DNA of 29,520 nucleotides from Prevotellaceae bacterium (GTDB lineage: Bacteria > Bacteroidota > Bacteroidia > Bacteroidales > Paludibacteraceae), in NCBI GenBank assembly GCA_031290375.1, contig JAITNR010000042.1, positions 1 to 29,520 on the forward strand, in the 5' to 3' direction. How positions within the stretch are numbered: the first letter of the stretch is position 1; every line of letters starts with the position of its first letter. Made by a program: the position numbers and the translations under genes. This document shows positions 17,201 through 22,534 of the stretch, in pieces. The notes beneath the pieces were generated by a model. The model was not told the origin of the DNA. It saw only the letters and a program-made list of their open reading frames with translations, and made no database searches.

Positions 17201-18708
17201 TCTTGGTTACAGGAGCGGCAAACGATACACTTGTCCTTACAATTCAGACAGCTGACCCAAATGCGTTGAAGAAAATCACCTCGAAAGAAGTTTTGGGGTT
17301 TTCAACAAGATTTCTCATGATGATGCGTTCGTTTACAGTAACATACAAGGAACAGACAGGAATTGGCATACCCGGTTTTGTGGGGCAACCCAAACTCTTC
17401 GGTCAAAGTTCTCAAAATTCAATGCTGTTGCCCGGACTTGATTTTGCCTTTGGAATGCCCGGCAGAGACTATCTGCTTAAGGCGATGAACAGAGGGTGGA
17501 TTACTTCCTATGACTCGATTATCAACCCCGTAACCTCCAGTTTTATGTCTGATTTGAATATTATGGCGCTGATAGAACCGTTTTCGGGTTTTAAAATTAA
17601 TGTTACGGCAAGGCGGAATTATACCAATTCTCAGACCATTCAATATATGTTTGACGATATGCCCACTGCCTTTTCAGGCACTTTCACTATGACGCATATA
17701 GCGATTGGAACTGCTTTTTGGACAAAAAATACCAAAGTCGGCAACCAGAGAGCATTTGATTTGTTTAACCGGTACCGAGGCGTTGTGGCAAACCGTATTC
17801 AAGACAGATACACGGGCACAAGTTATCCCGCAGGGGGCTTTATGCAGGAAACAGGTTTGCAGGGATTGCCATACAATGCTGCCAATGGCACTGTAACGCC
17901 AACCTCAACAGATGCCATGATACCTGCTTTTATGGCTGCATATTCGGGACGTTCAGTTGATGGGGCAAGTTCAAACATCATTCCTTCGCTGTTGAGCCTG
18001 TTGCCAAACTGGTCGCTCTCTTATACAGGCTTGACAAGAATTCCATTTATTGCAAAAGTGGCTAATACCGTTACTCTGAACCATACCTATGCAAGTATTT
18101 ACGGGATAAATTCTTATACTTCCTTTGCAAGTTATATTCAGAATGAGAACGGTTTGGGGTTTGTCAGGGACGCAACCACAGGCAACCCGATTCCATCGAG
18201 CGGATATGACATTGCGGCTGTCACCATTGCCGAAAATTTTCTCCCCTTTATCGGCATTGATGTTGTTTTTAAAAACAGCTTCACTGGAGGGTTTAAATAT
18301 AATCGCAGTCGTACAATTTCGCTCAATCTGTCGGGTATGCAGATTGGCGAGATATATACCAATGAGTTTGTGGTTGGTATCGGCTACATCATTAAAGATT
18401 TTGATATGATTATCAAGCTGAAAACCAGCAAAATAAAGAGGGTGAAAAACAACCTGACAACTCGACTTGATTTTTCGATAAAGGATATGGCAACACTTCT
18501 CAGAAAGATAGATACAAACGAGCCTCCACAAGCAACAGCAGGCAACAAAATTATCACCATAAAAGCAACGGCGGATTATGTATTCTCTTCAAAATTAAAC
18601 TTACGTTTCTTTTTCGACTACACCTCCAATGCTCCTATTATCACCACGTCATACCCGATGTCCAACATCAATTGCGGACTAACCATAAAGTTTATGCTGA
18701 CAAGGTAG
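11242..18708 (+). CDS. sprA: SprA/Sov: type IX secretion outer-membrane translocon
   Basis: A single uninterrupted frame of 2488 residues is in the range for SprA (roughly 2300-2500). No in-frame ATG precedes the signal peptide, so the TTG at 11242 is the best start. It gives MRFLEKTVKAICIGGLAAIL with cleavage near MVFA-G (residues 29-33). The N-terminal third has the SprA hallmark ADKVFGPGGVQVKTQGSAEI (about 167-190). A later barrel segment shows YAVENTKPKYNPFDGDLLL, another conserved SprA stretch. SprA is the very large outer-membrane beta barrel through which T9SS cargo with C-terminal sorting domains leaves the cell. Other T9SS genes (gldKLMN, porV, sprE, sprT) are not in this window. It probably shares transcription with ruvA. 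Confidence 0.95.
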   Translation: MRFLEKTVKAICIGGLAAILGCLVLPANMVFAGKSVFFSSDGSQEGEVNDTVPQNSASNRSAPPKAQVNSFETDALENLNNSYPYDLHDPQNVQQIIEYDDQTGMYIFHTKVGDMDIATPFVLSTDEYRQYRLKKDMETYWKKKNREATDNFESKFDLTDMKFSLGAADKVFGPGGVQVKTQGSAEITFGIKHSNIQNYQLAERLRKKTVFDFDEKIQMNVKASVGDKISFGLNYDTESTFDFDRQNLKLAYEGKEDDWIKKIEAGNVAMTLNSALIPGSTTLFGFKTDLQFGKLSVSAVLSQQQSSSQNVNTNGGVRTINFDIPADGYDANRHYFLAQYFRDTYDKNMEQLPYITSGVTISKIEVWITNKRANYQQSRNIIAFVDLGESQKRNSLYWGSSGNPLPANDANMLYDNVKAIPDIRNIQQFTQLMDANYFSAGIVGGEDYEKIESARRLEESEYTLNPTLGFLSLRTQLNTDEVLAVAFEYTIGGKAYQVGEFSTGSVNIPDALIVKLLKSTATSNSSTIWNLMMKNVYSLGASQFQKENFKLNVMYKNDSTGVYLNYIPAGNIKNRVLLKVMNLDRLDSYNNPRSDGKFDFVEGYTIISSMGRVIFPVIEPFGSHLRKMIGDDAIADKYVFEELYDSTMVAAGEFSEKNKFKITGSFQGTSNSEIYLNAMNVPRGSVVVTAGGVQLVENVDYTIDYIMGVVTILNQSILASNTPVDVRLENREMFNLQRKTLLGTHLEYAFSKDFTVGGTLMHLSEMPIVTKTMMGSEPISNTIWGLNAAYKKDMQWLTTALDKLPLLEASAPSSITFNGEFAQMIPGHRKIKDNPGYAYLDDFEATETTIELRYPYYWYLASTPAENSATALFPEALLSNNIDYGKNRALLAWYAIDNTIFNSNSSSTPEHLRNNKDALSNHLTRAVREREVFPNRESMLGQTAYIPVMNLSFYPNERGPYNLDTDYTSDGKLINPKKRWGGMMRKIDVSDFEQANIEYIEFWLMDPFVNDSLRTATGGDLYINLGEISEDILKDGKKFFENGMPVDGSSTLTETTVWGKVPTQQSTVLAFSTDANSRRYQDVGYNGLRTEEEFEFPTYGTYLQQLRSSLAPAAIAAMEADPFSPFNDPAGDNFHYFRGSDYDRKQASILERYKHYNGTEGNSAETDNNGETYATSTTSLPDVEDINQDNTLNEYEKYFQYKISLKPGNDMDIGNNYITDKLEAEVELANKKKETVTWYQYKIPVREFQKKVGAVRDFKSIRFMRIFLTNFEQDVHLRFATLELVRGDWRTYTKELYQSSNPPAAQGTVTVGSVNIEKNSNKEPVNYVLPPGVTRQTDPGQPQLRQQNEQSMVIKVMNIAPNDARAVYKMFKFDLRQYRRLQLFTHAEKMLEDMGELNDYELSVFIRIGSDFTNNYYEYEIPLRLTPQGHYIANTADMVWYPENMFDFPLSLFTDIKKKRNLTKNNGSGVSLLTPYSDYDPEKPKNKITIVGNPNLGEVETVMIGVRNKGPAARTGEIWVNELRLTDYDEDGGVGALGSMVLALSDFANVNLSGRYEQSGFGGIEQSIGERRLDDYYQFNVATSVQLGKLLPEKAKVNIPVYYSYAVENTKPKYNPFDGDLLLKDALDSYEKQKDKDSLLNVVQTKVISKSFNVTGLKVDIRGKRPHIYDPANFSLSYAYNKSQILDPETERNANITHQGSLNYDFNTQSQTWEPFKENKKIKSAFGIIKDFGLNYVPARLGLELNVIRMYSETQLRNIDGSMQVDNHDPYNALLSSSKNFNWGRNFVLNWDFTKNLKATFQTATNSRIDETMYAPVNREFFPDEYQNWKDTVSQSLRHLGTPLTYQQNFDVTYNIPINKIPFLEWINASARYNATYNWNLGAMLANNVKLGNSIANSAGWSINGDFKLETLYNKSKYLKSVNDKYNSRSGSKSRFTPRTIEKRVYISKDSAEIRHGLNSVTLDITAKTTKGRNAKIGFKTKDKNSVLVTGAANDTLVLTIQTADPNALKKITSKEVLGFSTRFLMMMRSFTVTYKEQTGIGIPGFVGQPKLFGQSSQNSMLLPGLDFAFGMPGRDYLLKAMNRGWITSYDSIINPVTSSFMSDLNIMALIEPFSGFKINVTARRNYTNSQTIQYMFDDMPTAFSGTFTMTHIAIGTAFWTKNTKVGNQRAFDLFNRYRGVVANRIQDRYTGTSYPAGGFMQETGLQGLPYNAANGTVTPTSTDAMIPAFMAAYSGRSVDGASSNIIPSLLSLLPNWSLSYTGLTRIPFIAKVANTVTLNHTYASIYGINSYTSFASYIQNENGLGFVRDATTGNPIPSSGYDIAAVTIAENFLPFIGIDVVFKNSFTGGFKYNRSRTISLNLSGMQIGEIYTNEFVVGIGYIIKDFDMIIKLKTSKIKRVKNNLTTRLDFSIKDMATLLRKIDTNEPPQATAGNKIITIKATADYVFSSKLNLRFFFDYTSNAPIITTSYPMSNINCGLTIKFMLTR

Positions 18709-18777
18709 CTTTTGTTACTTTTCCATTTTCATGAACAATAAATGCGTTTTCTACAAACTTATTTTGTTTCATTTTGG

Positions 18778-18887
18778 ACTAACGCCTGCGTTAGTGAGTC
18801 ACTAACCACTGCGTTAGTACATCACTAACATAGGCGTTAGTGACGACACAATGCAGGCGTTAGTTTTTTTCTAACGCCTGCGTTGTT
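18778..18887. repeat. 23-bp palindromic tandem array ending in a large hairpin
   Basis: Units start at 18778, 18801, 18824 and 18848 (23, 23, 24 and 23 bp). Unit 1 contains ACTAACGC-CT-GCGTTAGT, a perfect 18-bp palindrome; units 2 and 3 keep ACTAAC...GCGTTAGT with variable centres. Unit 4 (arm 18848-18863) pairs with 18871-18886 as a 16-bp stem with one T/C difference and a loop of seven T. No T run follows the stem on either strand, so it is not a standard intrinsic terminator, though it could end or protect the sprA transcript. Confidence 0.8.
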
Positions 18888-18933
18888 AATGAATTGTGAA
18901 ACATAAAAATCCACATAAGTTCAAAATCGGGTG

Positions 18934-18965
18934 CGAAGATAGATATAATTTTTGGATTGTGCAAA
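18934..18965 (-). promoter_or_regulatory. Promoter-like sequence facing the palindromic array
   Basis: On the minus strand this reads TTTG-N20-TATCTTCG, one base from the TAnnTTTG consensus with a good -33 element and spacing. It would start a transcript near 18925 running left through the palindromic array and antisense to the end of sprA. No gene follows it. Confidence 0.4.
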
Positions 18966-19105
18966 TTTATTTTTTCTCCCTGAATGAATCGCGGCTGAAT
19001 TAGGGTTGGAGAAAATACATGAAAATCTGTATTGATATGTATTGTCCTAACGGACAAAAAGTTGCTCACAGATTGCTATTTGACAGTGTAGTGCTTTTTG
19101 TATAA

Positions 19106-19774
19106 TTACATAAAAAAGAATGATTTATGAGTTGTTTTCGGGCTTTCGCTGCTAACACTAATCACCAAATGCCATTTTAGCCCGCTTTGAGGAGTTGAAG
19201 TTATCTCCCTCGTGTGAGTGATGGTGTCCGTTATGGGATCATATGCCCCGCGCTGAATTGCATAAAGCAGATTCCACCCTATCTTGAGATTGGCATTGGA
19301 GGTAACTTGACTGCCGTCATATTCATAATTTTCCGTTAATGAGCAATCACTGTCGGAATACATATACATTCCTTGAATAAATTCCATTGAAGTTTCTGTT
19401 TTATTTTCAGCAATATAGTAAATATCAGATACATATTCACTGTCATCACAAGCAAAAAAGAGCAAGTCTGCAACTTTTACATCGGGCTTGGAAAAAATAA
19501 GTTCCTCATCTGCATATTCGGATAGATAATAAAGGTTTTCCGTGATTGTTAGGGGCAATTTCAGTGTCGTTATACCATTGTTATAATCTGCTGTTGCAAT
19601 AACAACATCTTCTTCTTCATACGTAATAGCTTTAATCTTGTTGATATAGGCACTGTACGCACTGCCATTTTCCACGTTTACGTTGATTTCGTAATATTTT
19701 TTTTTTTCGCAGGAAGATGAAGCAATAATTGCTGTTACAAGCAACAAACCAAAACTTTGATAATTATTTTTCAT
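19106..19774 (-). CDS. Hypothetical lipoprotein with an 11-A tract after the lipobox
   Basis: I do not recognise a family for this 222-residue protein. Residues 1-21 are a hydrophobic export signal (SFGLLLVTAIIASSS) and C22 would be the lipidated cysteine. The next residues, EKKK, lack the acidic run that sends Bacteroidota lipoproteins to the cell surface, so it probably faces the periplasm. The rest is mixed Asp/Glu/Tyr-rich sequence suggesting a beta-rich fold, with CDDSEYVSDIYYIAEN in the middle. Codons 23-26 contain eleven consecutive A (plus-strand T at 19697-19707); a one-base slip there would abolish the protein. Its neighbours are sprA (convergent) and an aminotransferase (divergent), giving no hint of function. 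Confidence 0.75.
   Translation of the reverse strand: MKNNYQSFGLLLVTAIIASSSCEKKKYYEINVNVENGSAYSAYINKIKAITYEEEDVVIATADYNNGITTLKLPLTITENLYYLSEYADEELIFSKPDVKVADLLFFACDDSEYVSDIYYIAENKTETSMEFIQGMYMYSDSDCSLTENYEYDGSQVTSNANLKIGWNLLYAIQRGAYDPITDTITHTREITSTPQSGLKWHLVISVSSESPKTTHKSFFFM
19697..19707 (-). repeat. Homopolymer tract A11 in the lipoprotein coding sequence
   Basis: Eleven identical bases (T on the plus strand) fall at codons 23-26 of the lipoprotein gene, right after the lipobox cysteine. Tracts of this length are prone to slippage in replication and could switch the gene on and off; sequencing error is also possible. Confidence 0.7.
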
Positions 19775-19913
19775 AATTTTAATTATTAATTTTAAACCAA
19801 TACCGTTATGTTACAAAGACTCAGGAAAACCGAAAATGTTGCAGAAAAAATCAAAGACGGTATTTTTTGGGGTAATGCCCATCTTTTATTGAGAGATAAA
19901 AAAGTTTTCAAAC

Positions 19914-20078
19914 ATGTTCAAAAACTTTTTTTACGGTGTTGCAATAGGGCTTCTGGTTTCGCTATTTATCACACAACTGAATGCAAAGATGCTAAATATG
20001 CAGACTATAGAAACTTACCCTGTATTATTTCGTCCAAATCCGAAAATTTTCATTACTTTTGAGTTATCTTTTGTGTAA
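19914..20078 (+). CDS. Possible small membrane peptide (54 residues), doubtful
   Basis: An ATG frame of 54 residues begins MFKNFFYGVAIGLLVSLFIT, with a hydrophobic helix at about 5-22 and a short polar tail. That is the pattern of a small membrane-anchored protein, but nothing identifies it and no ribosome site is visible. A competing frame (19808-20062, 84 residues) covers the same DNA and has less natural composition. Both may be non-coding; the 344 bp between the lipoprotein and the aminotransferase otherwise holds nothing I recognise. Confidence 0.25.
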   Translation: MFKNFFYGVAIGLLVSLFITQLNAKMLNMQTIETYPVLFRPNPKIFITFELSFV

Positions 20079-20118
20079 AATTAAGTCAATAATAATCAAT
20101 ATTTTAAATGTAAAGTTT

Positions 20119-21318
20119 ATGGCAAAAATTTCAGAACGCGGAAAAATTTTACCCGCCTCACCTATTAGAAAACTCACCCCGTTGGCTGACAAGGCAAAGA
20201 AAAACGGTATTCACGTACATCACCTCAACATTGGGCAACCAGATTTGCCTACCCCCGAAATTGCGCTGCAAAAGCTCAAGGAAATCGACCGCAAAACATT
20301 GGAATACAGTCCATCTGAGGGTATTCTCAGTTTGAGAAAAAAGATGGTGGAATATTACCAAACGCTCGGAGTGGAAATTTCCCCGGACGAAATTATTATC
20401 ACCACAGGTGCTTCTGAGGCGTTGCTCTTTGGCTTTATGGCTTGTATGAATCCCGGCGACCAGATGATTGTTACCGAGCCTGCTTATGCCAATTATCATT
20501 CGTTTGCCCAAATGGCTGATATTAATGTAGTCCCGTTAATTTCCAGGATAGAAAACGGCTTTGCCTTACCTGACATCGAAGAATTTGAAAAGCTGATTAC
20601 GCCTAAAACAAAGGCGATTTTAATTTGCAATCCAAACAATCCCACAGGTTACACCTACACAGGTGAAGAGCTTTGCAAAATCAGGGATTTGGTTAAAAAA
20701 TATAACCTGTTCCTGTTTGCAGACGAGGTTTATCGTGAATTTTTCTACTCAAATGAGTCGCACGTTTCCGCTCTCACATTCAACGATATAAAAGAAAATG
20801 TGATAGTATGCGACTCATTTTCAAAGCGATATAGCGAATGTGGTATTCGTGTCGGTGCGTTGATTTCCAAAAACAGGGAAGTTGTTCAAACAGTGCTGAA
20901 ATATTGTCAGGCAAGACTTTCGCCGCCGCTTTTGGGACAACTTGTAGCCGAAGTATCGATGGACGCACCCCAAAGTTATTTGGAAAACGTTTATAATGAA
21001 TATATTTCTCGCAGAAATATTTTGATTGATGGCTTGAACAAAATTCAGGGGGTATTTTCTCCGATGCCCAACGGAGCTTTCTACACTGTAACTCAGTTGC
21101 CTATTGACGACTGCGACAAGTTCTGTGCCTGGATGCTGTCCGACTTCAGTTATGAGGGGCAAACTGTGATGATGGCTCCCGCTTCAGGCTTCTATTCCAA
21201 CCCTGAAAATGGCAAAAAACAGGTACGTATCGCATACGTTTTGGAAAAGGACGAGTTGAAACGTGCTTTGACCGTACTCGAAAAGGGATTGGAAGAGTAT
21301 AAAAAAACAATGATGTAG
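20119..21318 (+). CDS. PLP-dependent class I aminotransferase (aspartate aminotransferase-like)
   Basis: The ATG at 20119 gives 399 residues beginning MAKISERGKILPASPIRKLT, a normal N-terminus; a longer frame from 20059 would add a hydrophobic stretch foreign to this family. Fold type I features are present: NPNNPTG (171-177, N174 stacking with the cofactor), ADEVY (D202 bonding the pyridine nitrogen), SFSKRYSECGIRVG with K236 as the Schiff-base lysine, and a C-terminal VRIAYV whose Arg binds substrate carboxylate. The family transfers amino groups between amino acids and 2-oxo acids in the cytoplasm. Aspartate, aromatic or other substrates cannot be separated by eye. No clear -33/-7 pair lies upstream, only a T-rich stretch TTATCTTTTGTG. 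Confidence 0.88.
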   Translation: MAKISERGKILPASPIRKLTPLADKAKKNGIHVHHLNIGQPDLPTPEIALQKLKEIDRKTLEYSPSEGILSLRKKMVEYYQTLGVEISPDEIIITTGASEALLFGFMACMNPGDQMIVTEPAYANYHSFAQMADINVVPLISRIENGFALPDIEEFEKLITPKTKAILICNPNNPTGYTYTGEELCKIRDLVKKYNLFLFADEVYREFFYSNESHVSALTFNDIKENVIVCDSFSKRYSECGIRVGALISKNREVVQTVLKYCQARLSPPLLGQLVAEVSMDAPQSYLENVYNEYISRRNILIDGLNKIQGVFSPMPNGAFYTVTQLPIDDCDKFCAWMLSDFSYEGQTVMMAPASGFYSNPENGKKQVRIAYVLEKDELKRALTVLEKGLEEYKKTMM

Positions 21319-21331
21319 ATAGAAAAAGCAT

Positions 21332-21362
21332 TTTGTAAATCAAATAAAAAATATTACCTTTG
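21332..21362 (+). promoter_or_regulatory. Promoter of tRNA-Gln
   Basis: TTTG (21332-21335), 19 bp, then TACCTTTG (21355-21362) is an exact match to the Bacteroidota consensus. The tRNA begins 13 bp after the -7 element. Confidence 0.85.
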
Positions 21363-21375
21363 CACATCGAAATTT

Positions 21376-21446
21376 TGCCTTGTGGTGTAATGGTAGCACA
21401 TCGGATTCTGGTTCCGCTTGTAAGGGTTCGAATCCTTTCAAGGCAA
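21376..21446 (+). tRNA. tRNA-Gln (anticodon CTG)
   Basis: The 71-nt sequence folds as a tRNA. The seven-pair acceptor is TGCCTTG with CAAGGCA, the D stem is GTG/CAC, and the T arm is AAGGG-TTCGAAT-CCTTT (one G-T pair). The anticodon loop TTCTGGT has CTG at 21408-21410. The U1-A72 end and A discriminator also fit glutamine tRNAs. The outer pair of the anticodon stem is a T-C mismatch. The 3' CCA is not encoded, as is usual in this phylum. Flanked by a consensus promoter and a hairpin terminator. Confidence 0.95.
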
Positions 21447-21489
21447 CAAAAAAAACATTCAAAATCGTTGATTTTGAATGTTTTTTTTT
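21447..21489. terminator. Bidirectional hairpin terminator between tRNA-Gln and pta
   Basis: The perfect 12-bp stem ACATTCAAAATC (21455-21466) / GATTTTGAATGT (21470-21481) has a GTT loop, preceded by a run of A and followed by a run of T. It can therefore terminate the tRNA transcript rightward and the pta transcript leftward. Confidence 0.88.
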
Positions 21490-21507
21490 AATTGTTCGGG
21501 CGAAATA

Positions 21508-22521
21508 TCATTTAGCCGTTTTAGCAACTATTGCCTGATTGGCTGTGATTGCCGTCATATTGTAGATGTCATCCACCGAACAGCCGCGACTCAGATCATT
21601 GATAGGGGCAGCCATTCCCTGCAAAATGGGACCAACAGCCGTTGCCCCACCCAAACGTTCCACCATTTTATAAGCAATATTTCCAACTTCCAATGCGGGA
21701 AAAACCAGCACGTTAGCTTTGCCTGCCACATCACTGTTGGGTGCTTTGAACTTGCCCACCGAGAGTACAAGGGCGGCATCGGCTTGCAGTTCTCCGTCAA
21801 TTTTCAGGTCGGGTGCCATTGTCTTTGCCAGAGTGGTAGCTTCCACCACTCTATCTACAAATTCGTGAGTGGCACTGCCCTTAGTGGAAAAACTGAGCAT
21901 CGCCACCTTAGGCTCAATGCCAATCATATTTTTCATTGTATATCCTGTGGAAACAGCTATCTGGGCGAGTTCAGAAGCGGTTGGATTGGGTGATACAGCC
22001 ACATCAGCTACCAACAGAAAACCGTCGTCTCCATACTGCTTTTCCTTGCAGAACAACAGCATTGCACCCGAAATAACCGAAACACCCGGCATCGTTTTAA
22101 CAACCTGTAAAGCAGGACGCAACACGTTGCCTGTGGTGTTCATAGCACCTGCAAGTTCACCGTTGGCATCGCCGTTTTTTATCATCAAACAAGCAAAGTA
22201 GAGCGGATTTTTGACCAACTCCTTTGCCTGCTCCAATGTCATTCCCTTGTTTTTGCGCAGTTCGTACAGAAGAGACGTGTATTGCTCCGTAAATTCGCTC
22301 TCTTCGGGATTGATAATGGTCGCCTTTTCAATGTTATACAAGCCATTTTCTCTTGCTATAGCTAAAATTTTATCCCTCTGTCCAAGCAAGATAATATCTG
22401 CAATTCCATCAGCAATAACCCTGTCGGCAGCCGTAAGGGTACGCAACTCGTACCCCTCAGGCAAGACAATTCTTTGCAAATTTGCTTTTGCTTTTTCTAT
22501 GAATTTTTTTAAAATGTCCAT
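21508..22521 (-). CDS. pta: Phosphate acetyltransferase
   Basis: This 337-residue protein is the short, single-domain type of phosphotransacetylase: acetyl-CoA + phosphate <-> acetyl phosphate + CoA. Family features include the opening FIEKAKANLQRIVLPEGYELRT, the central NTTGNVLRPALQVVKTMPG, VADVAVSPNPTASELAQIA, MLSFSTKGSA, DGELQADAALV, and the C-terminal NDLSRGCSVDDIYNM. The ATG at 22521 is preferred over an in-frame TTG one codon upstream. It lies 13 nt after the peptide-transporter gene, so both are probably on one transcript ending at the hairpin at 21447-21489. Acetate kinase (ackA), the usual partner, is not adjacent. Confidence 0.94.
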   Translation of the reverse strand: MDILKKFIEKAKANLQRIVLPEGYELRTLTAADRVIADGIADIILLGQRDKILAIARENGLYNIEKATIINPEESEFTEQYTSLLYELRKNKGMTLEQAKELVKNPLYFACLMIKNGDANGELAGAMNTTGNVLRPALQVVKTMPGVSVISGAMLLFCKEKQYGDDGFLLVADVAVSPNPTASELAQIAVSTGYTMKNMIGIEPKVAMLSFSTKGSATHEFVDRVVEATTLAKTMAPDLKIDGELQADAALVLSVGKFKAPNSDVAGKANVLVFPALEVGNIAYKMVERLGGATAVGPILQGMAAPINDLSRGCSVDDIYNMTAITANQAIVAKTAK

Positions 22522-22534
22522 CAAAGAAAGATTA

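Larger units (their letters stand above)
18709..19105. other. Long non-coding region after sprA
   Basis: No convincing gene lies in these 397 bp between the convergent sprA and lipoprotein genes. It contains the palindromic array (18778-18887), a minus-strand promoter-like sequence (18934-18965), and a long-range inverted pair TTTTCTCC/GGAGAAAA around 18970-19015. The one longish minus-strand frame has an atypical protein sequence and runs into the repeat. Confidence 0.5.

Noticed and set aside
18848..18886. Standard Rho-independent terminator after sprA
   Set aside because: The T run is in the loop and none follows the stem on either strand, so I list it as a repeat hairpin.
19808..20062. 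84-codon plus-strand frame before the aminotransferase
   Set aside because: Composition in the second half is atypical (several Cys, no fold) and it competes with a more natural small frame; I see no support for it.
21478..21993. 171-codon plus-strand frame antisense to pta
   Set aside because: It starts inside the terminator hairpin and is complementary to a conserved enzyme gene.
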